From CAZYTO01 sp964650405 (lineage in GTDB: Bacteria; Acidobacteriota; Thermoanaerobaculia; Gp7-AA8), in the NCBI GenBank assembly GCA_964650405.1, contig CAZYTO010000050.1, forward strand, positions 1 to 24,330: a DNA stretch of 24,330 nt. Direction: 5' to 3'. The notes beneath the pieces are model-generated. The model was not told the origin of the DNA and searched no databases. It saw only the letters and a list, made by a program, of their open reading frames with translations. Each line of letters opens with the position of its first letter. The stretch's first letter is position 1. Shown here in pieces: positions 1 to 8,294 of the stretch. The translations under genes and the position numbers were made by a program.

Positions 1-2441
1 ACGAAGGCCGCCGAGACGTGCCCGAGGTTCAGGGACAGGTTGCCGCCGGTGAGACTCTGCGTCGAGTCGTCGATGATGTTTCCGGTGAAGGGGTCGTACA
101 GCAGCGTCTCGATCTCGTTCTTGATGCTCTGGCGCTGGTAGCCGACCTGCGTCTCCACGCGATGGGTGGTGCTGAGCGGGTACTGGAGGATGCCGGAGAT
201 ATCGTCGAAGCGGTCGATGATCCGCTGCTGCTGGATGACGCCCACTTGCTGCGGTTTGCCGTTGACGTTGACGATCTCCGTACCTGAGGTCGTGAAGGCG
301 CTGATCTGGGGGATGTGCGTGAAGTCGGCGCCCCAGTTCCAGCGGTGCTCCTGGTTGAGGTAGAGCAGATCGCCGGCGATCTGGTCGCCGACCGTGCCGA
401 TGCCGCTCTGGCCGCTCCCTTCGATCGTGAAGCCGAGGTTGTGCTCGCCGAGGACGTCGCTGTAGTAGGCGCTGACGCTGCCGCCCACGCCGGTCCCGTA
501 TCCGCCGGTGGTGACGCCGACGGTGGGAGGACCGAGATAGGCGACGTGCAGGCTGGAGCTGACGCCGCGGGTGCGGAAGATGGTGGCGGCCGGGAGGAGT
601 CCCTCCTGCGGAGCTGTGAGGTAGGCGGTGATCTCCGAGCCGGTGGCGCGGGCCGGCGGCAGCACCGCCGCACGCGGCACGCCCGGCGGGGTGGTGGTGG
701 TGATGACCGGACCGCTCGCTCCGGCCGGGAGCGTGTAGATGTTGTAGTCGTCGTCTTCGTAGAGGGAGAAAGCCAGCTCGCCCGATTTGGCCGCGACGGA
801 GAGTGCCGGCGAGAGGTCGGTGATGCCGGCCACGCCCGTCTGCACGTGGGTGATGCGCTGGATGCGGTTGTCGGGCAGCGAGTAGCGGTAGATATCCGGC
901 ACGCCCTCGGGGTTGGAGATGAAGTAGATGCTCTGTCCGTCCGGTCCCCACTGCGGGTTGATGTGCCGGGCCCGCTCGAAGAGCGGCAGCTCATGGACGG
1001 CGCCGGTGGAGATGTCCAGCGTGGCGATGCGCATGTCGCTGTAGGTCAGTTTGTCGAGGTCGGACGTCTCGCTGTGATCGGTCACGAAGGCCAGCATCCG
1101 GCCGTCGGGCGAGAAGGCCGGCTGCAGGTCGGCGTACTTGTCGTTCGTGAGCTGGCGGACGTTCTTCGTCTCCAGGTCATAGAGGAAGAGGTCCGTGACG
1201 CCGGTCTTCTGGCCGGAGATGGCGATGGTGTGGCCGTCGGGCGACCAGGCGATGGTGTTCAGGGCATCGAGACCCGGGACGCGGATGTTCTCGATGTGAC
1301 GGCTGTCGGTGTCGATGAGGCCGAGATAGTTGTCGCCCCTCTCGAAGACGACGAAGGCCAGGCGCTTCGAATCGGGCGACCAGACGCCCGCGCTCTCCAC
1401 GAAGCTGATGGAGTCGAAGTGCGGGTCGCGGTCGGAGGAGACCAGCCGCCGCACGATCTGCCCGGTGTGCGCGTCGGCCAGGAAGAGGTCGATGGTGAAG
1501 AGCTCGCGGGTGGAGAGGAAGGCGATGTACTTGCCGTCCGGACTGATGGCCGGGGCCAGGTTCAGATCGCCGCGGGTGGTCTTGCGTCCGAGGAGAGGGT
1601 TGGTGAGGGTGGTGGGGCGATCCTCCAGCACGGGGTTGTAGAGCTCGCGCGACGACTCGGCCCAGTCGGAGAAGAGCTGCTTGGCCGGCACGCCCGTGGC
1701 GCGTTCCACGGCCTCTTCCACGCCGACCAGACCGGCGGAGAGGAAGTAGCGGACTACGGCCTCATCGCCGAAGCGGGCGCCGATGTAGGCGAGCAACGCC
1801 TGGCCGTAGCGGTAGGGGAAGTAGCGCGGGTCGCGGCTCAGGCGGCGGATGTCCGGCAGGCGGTTGTGGATGGTGGCGTCGCGGATCCACATCGACGTCA
1901 GGGGGTCGATGCGGCCCTTGGAGAAGTACTCGGCCATACCCTCCACGAGCCAGAGGGGCATCGTCTCGAGCTGGAACCGGCGCCGGTTGTTCGTCAGCGA
2001 GGCGGCGATGTCGAACTGGAAGACGTGGACCATCTCGTGGCCGAGTACGTGATCGTTGTCCGCGTAGTCGCCGGTCAGCGGCAGGACGACCCGGTTCATG
2101 AAGGGATCGGTGAAGCCGCCCGTCCCCTGCCCGATGATCTCGGGCGTGGTGGTGGTCTGCTGGAAGTCGGCGGCGTTGGCGTAGAGGACGATCGGCTTGT
2201 GGCCGAAGGTGTGGTTGAAGGTCTTCGACAGGCGCGCGTACCAGCGCTCGGCCATGCGCCCGACGTCGTTCACCACGTCCGCTTCACGGTCGTAGTAGTA
2301 GATGTCGAAGTGCTCGGTCTGCAGGACCTTGAACTGGAAGTGCTCCCACTGGACCTTGTTGCGCCCGAAGTACTGGGCGTTGGCGGCGGCAGCGAAGAAG
2401 CAGGTGAGGAGAAGGGAAACGACGACGACTGACTTGCGCAT
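1..2441 (-). CDS. Secreted zinc-peptidase / PD40 propeller / barrel-like protein (3' end outside window)
   Basis: The 813 visible residues begin with a signal peptide (MRKSVVVV..., cleavage likely after ANA at 22). A gluzincin zinc-peptidase domain follows: HEMVH at residues 135-139 and, about 30 residues later, EGMAEY, whose Glu is the expected third zinc ligand. Next come at least five TolB/PD40 propeller blades, seen as ISPDGKYIAF, WSPDSKRLAF, WSPDGHTIAI, FSPDGRMLAF and WGPDGQSIYF. The last 200 or so residues are Gly/Ser/Thr- and aromatic-rich with alternating strands (e.g. TTGGYGTGVGGSVSAYYSDV), as in an outer-membrane beta-barrel. A GAGGTG ribosome site lies 6 nt before the ATG. Peptidase-MA-like heads on PD40 proteins are known in Acidobacteriota and Bacteroidota. 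An envelope protease or surface-assembly role is inference. The frame is open at base 1, so the C-terminus is missing. Confidence 0.85.
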   Translation of the reverse strand, partial: MRKSVVVVSLLLTCFFAAAANAQYFGRNKVQWEHFQFKVLQTEHFDIYYYDREADVVNDVGRMAERWYARLSKTFNHTFGHKPIVLYANAADFQQTTTTPEIIGQGTGGFTDPFMNRVVLPLTGDYADNDHVLGHEMVHVFQFDIAASLTNNRRRFQLETMPLWLVEGMAEYFSKGRIDPLTSMWIRDATIHNRLPDIRRLSRDPRYFPYRYGQALLAYIGARFGDEAVVRYFLSAGLVGVEEAVERATGVPAKQLFSDWAESSRELYNPVLEDRPTTLTNPLLGRKTTRGDLNLAPAISPDGKYIAFLSTRELFTIDLFLADAHTGQIVRRLVSSDRDPHFDSISFVESAGVWSPDSKRLAFVVFERGDNYLGLIDTDSRHIENIRVPGLDALNTIAWSPDGHTIAISGQKTGVTDLFLYDLETKNVRQLTNDKYADLQPAFSPDGRMLAFVTDHSETSDLDKLTYSDMRIATLDISTGAVHELPLFERARHINPQWGPDGQSIYFISNPEGVPDIYRYSLPDNRIQRITHVQTGVAGITDLSPALSVAAKSGELAFSLYEDDDYNIYTLPAGASGPVITTTTPPGVPRAAVLPPARATGSEITAYLTAPQEGLLPAATIFRTRGVSSSLHVAYLGPPTVGVTTGGYGTGVGGSVSAYYSDVLGEHNLGFTIEGSGQSGIGTVGDQIAGDLLYLNQEHRWNWGADFTHIPQISAFTTSGTEIVNVNGKPQQVGVIQQQRIIDRFDDISGILQYPLSTTHRVETQVGYQRQSIKNEIETLLYDPFTGNIIDDSTQSLTGGNLSLNLGHVSAAF

Positions 2442-2653
2442 CCATCACACCTCAGAGATCTGGTCTGACCGCGGCGGGACGCTGCGCCTTCCACCAGGGT
2501 GTGGCGCGCTGCAAGTTCGCTGCCGCGGGTTCAGTCCGTTATTACGCCGATCCCCTGCACGGCGCTGAAGCCGTATTGTAGGCCCAGCGAGCGGCGAGCG
2601 GCGTGCAAGCAAGTGTTTGCAGAAAATTGATTCACCAGCGGAAAACCATCCCG
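2442..2653. other. Intergenic gap upstream of the peptidase-propeller gene
   Basis: About 210 bases without a credible gene. The gap contains the GAGGTG ribosome site of the left-hand gene (2448-2453, minus strand) and a GCGAGCG-type heptamer pair near 2585-2602 that recurs in other gaps of this window. A minus-strand TACAAT lies near 2578 but has no matching -35 box, so I do not call a promoter. Confidence 0.4.
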
Positions 2654-4621
2654 TCATTCGGTAATCGTGGCGAAGACGTCGTGGTCGCGCTCGTACAGCA
2701 CGTAGCCACGACCACCGCTGCGCACGACGAATCTCGCGTCGCCGTTTCCGATCGCACCGAGCTTGCGGACAGTCCCGGCGGCGTCGATCCGGTAAGCCTG
2801 CATCGCGGGCCACGCGTTGATCACGATCTCGAAGCCGTCGTCACCGCCTCCCGCCACTCCGAACGGCGCTTGCGATTCCGACCTGGAGAGGAGGATGTCG
2901 TGGGTGACGCGCAACCTGGCCGTCGCGAGCGTCGCCGCGCGCACTTCCCCCTTCTCGTTCGAATACTGGACGATGAACCCATCGGACGCCGCTCCGGCCA
3001 TGGGGAAGTTGTTAAACCCGGTATCGGATGCGATCCGGATCTTCGGGCTGCTTCGTAGCGGACCGTTACGGGGTACGAGCAACGCCCAAGTGGGGAAGAG
3101 CGTCTTTCCGGGCGATTTTTCGACAAAGTCGGTCCAAACGACGAGACATCCACGCTTGTTGCATTGAATGGAGCTGCGATTCGTTATTGTTGTTGGAAGG
3201 CTGACCTCCTCACGCCCGGAGCCGTTGAGCGAGGTCCTGGTGATGCGAAGTTGTTTGTTGGGGGAAGTATCGAGGGTGACGCGGTGCACGCCGTCCGAAC
3301 CGCTCCATTCGGCGATCGTCGCCGTGTTCTGCTCGACGGGCCGCGCCCGGAAGGACGGATCGACTCCCGATGCCAAGAGCCGCGACGCCACGAACCCGAC
3401 CTCCGGGTCTGCGTGTCCGCCACGCCAGATGGCCAGGATGCTGCCGTTGCCGTCGCGCGAAAGGCCCTCGGCCTGGAGCTCCTGTACTCCGAAGGAGACA
3501 GGGATCGATGGGAATAGCCGTCCGGGCTCGACGCGGGCGATTTTGGCCCCGTAGGGTTGAGACGCCGACCTCATGACGTTTGCGTAGAAGCCACCAGGAC
3601 CGGCGATCAGACTGAGACCGGTCGTCCGCGATGCTACGCTGACGATGCCGCGCGGCGCGCCGTCCGGTCCGAGGTCGATCGTATAGAGGTCGTACATTGG
3701 AGGAGGCGGCTCATTGACCATCTGTACGGCTCCCGTGCAATTCGCGATGGCCATGAATCCTGAGCGGGTACGTACCACACCTCCGAGGCGCGTGTACTCG
3801 TCGCAGCGACCGAGAGTGTGCTGTGCCGTCGTTCGTCCGTTCGCATCGATGAGCACGTCGCGAAGGAGAAGAGAGACGGACGGGGGGGTGCCCTCACGCT
3901 GGAGGTAGAGGAGGAGGGTATCGCCGTCATCGGCGGATGCCGTCATCGGTTCATACCCTTCGCCAAAGGTTCGCGACCCGGCAACCTGGCCGTCGTCCTG
4001 CACTCGTATGGTCGCGACGTGATTGCCCTTGTCTACGCCTGCAATCACATAGCCGTTGCGCCGCGGCGCGACGTCCGTCGTGCGGATTTTCAAAGGGGGC
4101 AGATCGCCCATGGTTCGAGAGTCCGTGGAGAAAAGAAGCCCCTTAGTTTGATAGTCCGTCCGAGGATCGGCGGGCGCCGGTTGCCAGGTGAGGAGCAGGG
4201 TCGTGCCGTTCGAAGTGAGCCGGGGTGCGCTCCCCTCCGTGATGACGCGTGGCTCCCGGTCGAGCAGTCTGCCATCACGGGCCATGCGGGTGAGAAGGAT
4301 CTCCGAGTGGTCACGCCGTTGTGCCGCAAACGCCACGATCCAGAGGTCGCCCAGAGAAGCGGTGGCCGGCGTCTCGACGTTGAAGTATCGCCGCGTTGGA
4401 TTAGGAAGAATGCGGATTGCGTCGCGATCGAGCGCTTGGCCGTCACGCGTCAGGCGCGTGGCGAAGACGCCGATCCGGTTGCGGCCGTCGACCCATGCCG
4501 CGAGCATCCGCGGTCCCGCCGAGGCCAGGGCCACGCGTGACGCCGCGGTCGGCATGCTGACGATGGGATGCGGTGCCAGCGGTATCTCGATCGCCGCCGC
4601 AAGAAGCAGTGGAATCAACAT
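2654..4621 (-). CDS. Large secreted repeat-like protein of unknown function
   Basis: 655 residues starting MLIPLLLAAAIEIPLAPHPI, a signal peptide. The frame is open 20 codons further upstream, but those codons lie inside the preceding gene. The ATG at 4621 sits 7 nt after the upstream stop, with AGGTAAGG just before it, so I chose this start. The rest resembles a chain of beta-propeller-like units: recurring short strands such as GDLWIVAFAAQ, TLLLTWQPAP, DTLLLYLQREG, GSILAIWRGG, GCLVVWTDF and GYVLYERD, each a Trp/Tyr-ended strand followed by a polar turn. Several Cys residues may form disulfides. I recognise no catalytic motif. It is last of a likely three-gene operon with the reductase-like protein and the amidohydrolase. 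A secreted binding or scaffold protein is the most I can infer. Confidence 0.75.
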   Translation of the reverse strand: MLIPLLLAAAIEIPLAPHPIVSMPTAASRVALASAGPRMLAAWVDGRNRIGVFATRLTRDGQALDRDAIRILPNPTRRYFNVETPATASLGDLWIVAFAAQRRDHSEILLTRMARDGRLLDREPRVITEGSAPRLTSNGTTLLLTWQPAPADPRTDYQTKGLLFSTDSRTMGDLPPLKIRTTDVAPRRNGYVIAGVDKGNHVATIRVQDDGQVAGSRTFGEGYEPMTASADDGDTLLLYLQREGTPPSVSLLLRDVLIDANGRTTAQHTLGRCDEYTRLGGVVRTRSGFMAIANCTGAVQMVNEPPPPMYDLYTIDLGPDGAPRGIVSVASRTTGLSLIAGPGGFYANVMRSASQPYGAKIARVEPGRLFPSIPVSFGVQELQAEGLSRDGNGSILAIWRGGHADPEVGFVASRLLASGVDPSFRARPVEQNTATIAEWSGSDGVHRVTLDTSPNKQLRITRTSLNGSGREEVSLPTTITNRSSIQCNKRGCLVVWTDFVEKSPGKTLFPTWALLVPRNGPLRSSPKIRIASDTGFNNFPMAGAASDGFIVQYSNEKGEVRAATLATARLRVTHDILLSRSESQAPFGVAGGGDDGFEIVINAWPAMQAYRIDAAGTVRKLGAIGNGDARFVVRSGGRGYVLYERDHDVFATITE

Positions 4622-4628
4622 GGAAGCC

Positions 4629-5264
4629 TTACCTGTGCAACATCCTGAAGGCGTGGTTCCAGCGGCCCGACCGGATCCCATGGACGACCCAGGTCATGCA
4701 CATCGGCTCGAGGTAGCGCGAACCTTCGATTCCGCCGAGGTCGATCACTCCCCAGCCGAAGTCCCTGCAGATCTGCGCCACGGTCTCCTTCGCCGCCTCG
4801 TCGTTGCCGCAGAGGAACATATCGGGCGGCCCGCCCGGGAAGTCGGGCTTGTAGAAGTGGGCGTTGCCGACGGTGTTGAAGGCCTTGACCACGTGCGCGT
4901 CGGGGATGTGTCGCTGCACCTGCTCTCCGAGGGAGTCGATGTGCCCGACGTACAGTTGCGGCTTGCCCGTGGAGAAGTCGAGCGGGTTCGTGGCGTCGAT
5001 GACGACTTTGCCGCGGAAGTTGTCCTTCCCGGCCAGGTCGATCGCCTCCAGCGTTCCCGCCCCGTGTGTGGCCAGGACGAGGATGTCGCCGAAGGACGCC
5101 GTCTCCGCGAACGTGCCGTTTGATGCGCCGGACTCCTTGGCGAAATCCGCCAGCTTCTCCGGCGAGCGCGAGCCGATCTTCACCTGATGCCCGGTCGCGA
5201 GGAACCCCCGCGCCAGCGACTTGCCGACGTCTCCGGAACCGAGGATGCCGATGTTCTTGCTCAT
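4629..5264 (-). CDS. NAD(P)-binding protein of the F420-dependent NADP reductase-like family
   Basis: 211 residues. The N-terminus NIGILGSGDVGKSLA is a Rossmann GxGxxG dinucleotide site. It is followed by KIGSRSPEKL, whose Ser-Arg after beta-2 suits an NADP(H) 2'-phosphate, and then by VVIDATNPLDF and HVVKAFNTVGN, both typical of the NADP-oxidoreductase coenzyme-F420-dependent family (Pfam F420_oxidored). Many family members work without F420 and have unassigned substrates, so the cofactor partner is left open. The gene starts 9 nt after the amidohydrolase stop and ends 7 nt before the secreted protein, which suggests co-transcription. The length is normal for the family and no residue appears damaged. 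Confidence 0.85.
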   Translation of the reverse strand: MSKNIGILGSGDVGKSLARGFLATGHQVKIGSRSPEKLADFAKESGASNGTFAETASFGDILVLATHGAGTLEAIDLAGKDNFRGKVVIDATNPLDFSTGKPQLYVGHIDSLGEQVQRHIPDAHVVKAFNTVGNAHFYKPDFPGGPPDMFLCGNDEAAKETVAQICRDFGWGVIDLGGIEGSRYLEPMCMTWVVHGIRSGRWNHAFRMLHR

Positions 5265-5273
5265 GAGGAAAGT

Positions 5274-6476
5274 CTACCGCTTCACCACCCGCCCGTCCTT
5301 CATGACGAACGCGACGTGCGAGAGGGCGCCGATGTCCTTGAGCGGATCGCCGTCGAGGGCGATGAGGTCGGCGCGGTATCCCGGCGCGATCGAGCCGGCC
5401 GTATCGCCGAGGCCTAGCGATTCGGCGGCCAGCGAGGTGGCGGAGATGATGGCCGCCATCGGGTCCTGACCTCCCACGCGCACGCGGTACTCGAGCTCCT
5501 GGAAGTTGCGGCCGTGCGAGCCGGCCACGGCGTCGGTGCCGAAGACGATCTTCAGTCCTTTGGTCTTCAGTCCGAGCTGAAACACGTTCAGCGCTTTCGG
5601 TACCGCGGCCTTCATCTGGGCGAACCCCTCCTCGGTGTAGTTGCCGATGCCGAGGTAGTGGGTCTTGTTCTCGAAGTAGTTGCGGAAGACGAGGTCGATG
5701 TTCGGATCGAAGTACGTTCCGTGCTGCGCCATGAGGTCGAGCGTCGGCTGATCGATGAGGGCGCCGTGCTCGACGGACGTGCATCCGGCCAGGACGGCGC
5801 GCTTGACGCTCTCCGGCCCGTGGGCATGGACGGCCACACGCAGTCCGGCGGCCTTGGCCTCGCCGCAGATGGCGTCCATCTGCTCCTGCGACATCGTCGG
5901 CCCGCCGCCGCTGCGGATACTCTCCGAGGCGAAGACCTTCACCACGTCCGCGCCATCGTCCTTCAGCTTGTGCACGCGAGCCCGGAGCTGCTCGGGCGTG
6001 AGTTTCGCGTCGAAGATCGGCTCATAAGCGGTGAGGATGCGCGGGAGGGGGAGCCCTCCGCGGGCGCCGGCATCGCGTACGACCTTGTCCACCGGGGCGC
6101 CGAGGGACTGCACGGTGGTGATGCCGCCGAGGAGCGTGGCGTAGGCATTCTCAGCGGCATAGAGCGCCGTATCGCCCGGTGTCTCGCCGCGATCGGGCTC
6201 GCCATCGTGCGAGCGGCCGTCCTTCGCGTCGAAGTGCCAGCCGATGTGCACGTGGGTGTCGATGCCGCCGGGCATGAGGGTGCGGTCGCCGAGGTCGATG
6301 CCGGCGCGGCGAGGATGCTCGTCGATGCGCACGATCTTCCCGTCTTCGACGACGACGGCGGCGTTACGGAACTGCCGGCCGCGGCCGTCGAGCACGCGTG
6401 CGGCGCGGATGACGATGGGATCTGCCGCGGCGGTCGCGGCCGTCAGGAGGAGCGCGGTGAGGATCGTCTTTCGCAT
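5274..6476 (-). CDS. Secreted metal-dependent amidohydrolase
   Basis: 400 residues with a signal peptide (MRKTILTALLLTAATAAADP). Amidohydrolase-superfamily landmarks occur in order: the N-terminal beta-sandwich strand VRAARVLDG-type; MPGGIDTHVH with metal ligands His75 and His77; KVFAS with Lys180 in the position of the carbamylated bridging lysine; HAH at 217-219 and EHG at 236-238 for the second-metal and substrate histidines; and GTDA with Asp315. The C-terminal GYRADLIALDGDPL is the hallmark return strand of imidazolonepropionase-like and prolidase-like members. The substrate (cyclic amide or dipeptide) cannot be read from sequence. It heads a three-gene run. Its start is only 29 bp from the divergent gene at 6506 and has no Shine-Dalgarno site on its own strand. 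Confidence 0.9.
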   Translation of the reverse strand: MRKTILTALLLTAATAAADPIVIRAARVLDGRGRQFRNAAVVVEDGKIVRIDEHPRRAGIDLGDRTLMPGGIDTHVHIGWHFDAKDGRSHDGEPDRGETPGDTALYAAENAYATLLGGITTVQSLGAPVDKVVRDAGARGGLPLPRILTAYEPIFDAKLTPEQLRARVHKLKDDGADVVKVFASESIRSGGGPTMSQEQMDAICGEAKAAGLRVAVHAHGPESVKRAVLAGCTSVEHGALIDQPTLDLMAQHGTYFDPNIDLVFRNYFENKTHYLGIGNYTEEGFAQMKAAVPKALNVFQLGLKTKGLKIVFGTDAVAGSHGRNFQELEYRVRVGGQDPMAAIISATSLAAESLGLGDTAGSIAPGYRADLIALDGDPLKDIGALSHVAFVMKDGRVVKR

Positions 6477-6490
6477 AGGAGGACCAGTGT

Positions 6491-6496
6491 AAGGAG
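6491..6496 (+). promoter_or_regulatory. Ribosome binding site
   Basis: AAGGAG lies 9 nt before the ATG at 6506, within a 29-bp gap to the divergent amidohydrolase. It fixes the start of the small secreted protein. Confidence 0.6.
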
Positions 6497-6505
6497 ATTT
6501 CTTTC

Positions 6506-7306
6506 ATGCGCCGAATGGCTTTCATCGCCCTGTTCTTTCTCGTCGTTCTCCCTTCGAACGCCCAGTTGGTCACGCCCCGAAGCTCCGCGCTCCAGATCCT
6601 GATCCCGGCGGCCGGCTCGCTGCCTGGGGCGAACGGCACGTTCTTCCGCAGCGACCTCACGCTGCTGAATTACCGCATCTCGCAGCAGCGCGTGCAGTTG
6701 CAGTGGCTGCCGCAAAACACGCCCGGCAGCACCGTGGCGCCGGTCATCATCAACCTTGCGGGGCAGAGCGGCCTCAGTTCCGAGGACTTCGTGGCCACGG
6801 TGATGAACCAGACGGGCCTCGGCGCGATTCTCATCACCGGCATCACAGCGGCCGGCACCACGGATGCCGGCGCGCAACTCGTGGCCACCTCACGCATCTG
6901 GACGCCGCAGCCGAACGCGGCCAGCGGTACGACCTCGCAGCAGTTCAACGGGATGAACACGGAGGACATCAACAGCCACACGCTGTCGATCATCGGCCAG
7001 CGCCGCGACAGCCGCTTCCGAACGAACGTCGGCGTGGTGAACCTCAGCCAGACCATGCAGTCGTTCCGTATCGACACGCAGACCTCGAACGGCGTCGAGA
7101 GCCAGACCATGGACGTACCGGCGTTCTCGCTCAACCAGACGTCACTGCAGGGTGCGAGCAGCACGCTCCCGCTGCAGATTCTCGTCACCTGCGTCACGAG
7201 CGGATCTCCGACGAACAATTTCATCGCCTACGGATCGTCCGTCGACAACGTGACCGGCGACGCCTGGTCGTCGCTCGGGTTCAATCCGCCAGCATCGCAG
7301 CCGTGA
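6506..7306 (+). CDS. Secreted protein of unknown function, IPAAGS...FFRSDLTLLN type
   Basis: 266 residues with a clear signal peptide (MRRMAFIALFFLVVLPSNAQ). The mature N-terminus has the block IPAAGSLPGANGTFFRSDLT, which I associate with secreted beta-sandwich-like proteins common in Acidobacteriota. The rest is rich in Ser, Thr, Asn and Gln with alternating hydrophobic strands (VNLSQTMQSFRIDTQ, SLNQTSLQGASS), fitting an extracellular beta-rich fold. There is one Cys (VTCVTSG) and no catalytic motif. It is transcribed away from the amidohydrolase, and the long inverted repeat downstream may end its transcript. The block-based family link is from memory and the function is unknown. Confidence 0.8.
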   Translation: MRRMAFIALFFLVVLPSNAQLVTPRSSALQILIPAAGSLPGANGTFFRSDLTLLNYRISQQRVQLQWLPQNTPGSTVAPVIINLAGQSGLSSEDFVATVMNQTGLGAILITGITAAGTTDAGAQLVATSRIWTPQPNAASGTTSQQFNGMNTEDINSHTLSIIGQRRDSRFRTNVGVVNLSQTMQSFRIDTQTSNGVESQTMDVPAFSLNQTSLQGASSTLPLQILVTCVTSGSPTNNFIAYGSSVDNVTGDAWSSLGFNPPASQP

Positions 7307-7329
7307 CGGGCGAGCGGGCGGCAGCGACA

Positions 7330-7442
7330 GGATGCGTGGAGGACGGACAATCCTGTCCGTCAAATCGTGAATGCCGCTCAAATGCCTGCCTCGGGTAATG
7401 CTCTTCGGGGGACGGACAGGATTGTCCGTCCTCCACGCATCC
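7330..7442. repeat. Perfect 32-bp inverted repeat (arms 7330-7361 and 7411-7442)
   Basis: The left arm begins GGATGCGTGGAGGACGGAC and is exactly repeated, reverse-complemented, at 7411-7442. A 49-nt spacer separates them. Each arm contains its own hairpin (GACGGACA-4 nt-TGTCCGTC), so the element can fold as one long stem or as two small hairpins. It lies between the convergent ends of the genes at 7306 and 7551, where it could act as a two-way terminator. The perfection of the arms also fits a mobile or REP-like element. There is no transposase. Confidence 0.9.
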
Positions 7443-7550
7443 CGCCGATGACTGTTGCGACGAGCGGCGAGCGGCATGGGCGGCCGATGCCGATGCATCC
7501 GCCACCGGCGAGAGCGATCTCGCTCGGGAGGTCGAGCTGGAAGAGGTCTT

Positions 7551-8282
7551 CTATCGCCCGGGCGCGCCAATCAACGGCCGCTGATTCACGTAATCCGCTG
7601 GACGCTGGAAGAGAGCCGCGTCGACGCTTGTCGATGAGAAGTCGCCGGCGGTCACGGTCAGAACCTCCGTCTGCGGCGCACCGCCTGCGAAAACGCGCGT
7701 GGCGGAGATGACGGTCTTCAGCGGAAAACCGCGAACGGCGGCGAGCTTCGGCACGAGCAGCGCGTCCACCTCGCTGATGCCGGTCGTCAGCGGCACGGCC
7801 GTCACGGACAGCGTTTCGTCGATCTCGGACGTGGTCCAGATCATGATGGTCGTGCCGTGGGAAGCGTCCACGCGTTCGCCGTTGATCATTCCGCGAAGAC
7901 CGTAGTTGATCCGCGCCACGAACTTGCGTACCTTGTGGCCGGAGAGCAGCTCGTCATCAGGCTCTTCGTCGAGCGAGGTCTTGACGTCGCGTACCTCCGC
8001 TTTCATCCCCAGCAGCGGCCGGTAGAGACCCAGCTTCCCCATGAGCTGCGGCTCTTCGGCATACCACGTCTTGAGCGAGGTGTTGAGCGCCGTCGTCGTA
8101 TGTCCGTCGAGCAGGAGGACGTCGAATGCATACGGCTCGTCCGCCGGCCGGTCGACGGTCACCCGTTTGTTTGCGCCGGCCGCCACCACGTGGGCCACGA
8201 CAGGTGTCCCCTTCGCCGGTGTGATGGTGATCCGGTAGGACGTGGCGTTCGCCAGTGCAAGGAGCAGCAGCCATGCGTACAT
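7551..8282 (-). CDS. Secreted protein of unknown function
   Basis: 243 residues with a short signal peptide (MYAWLLLLALANA). The mature part begins with strands SYRITITPAKGTPVVAHVV and contains GHKVRKFVARINYGL and GTTIMIWTTSEID, a pattern reminiscent of DUF4412-like secreted proteins that report on a protein's oxidation or breakdown. That resemblance is weak, so I give no family. There is no Cys, no metal motif and no second membrane segment. The ATG is 9 nt after the stop of the dioxygenase-like gene, and a TAGAAT box overlaps that stop 6 nt before the ATG, so it may have its own leaderless promoter. Confidence 0.75.
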   Translation of the reverse strand: MYAWLLLLALANATSYRITITPAKGTPVVAHVVAAGANKRVTVDRPADEPYAFDVLLLDGHTTTALNTSLKTWYAEEPQLMGKLGLYRPLLGMKAEVRDVKTSLDEEPDDELLSGHKVRKFVARINYGLRGMINGERVDASHGTTIMIWTTSEIDETLSVTAVPLTTGISEVDALLVPKLAAVRGFPLKTVISATRVFAGGAPQTEVLTVTAGDFSSTSVDAALFQRPADYVNQRPLIGAPGR

Positions 8283-8288
8283 GTATGG

Positions 8289-8294
8289 ATTCTA
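8289..8294 (-). promoter_or_regulatory. Candidate -10 box of a leaderless promoter
   Basis: TAGAAT on the minus strand ends 6 nt before the ATG at 8282 and overlaps the TAG stop of the upstream gene. No Shine-Dalgarno site is present. No clear -35 box, so this is tentative. Confidence 0.3.

Noticed and set aside
315..2432. 705-codon plus-strand open frame
   Set aside because: It lies antisense to the peptidase-propeller gene, has a biased Val/Gly/Asp composition with no domain, and arises from high G+C on the other strand. The minus-strand frame has a signal peptide, zinc site and ribosome site.
4615..5784. 389-codon minus-strand Arg-rich open frame
   Set aside because: Out-of-frame shadow spanning the amidohydrolase and reductase-like genes.
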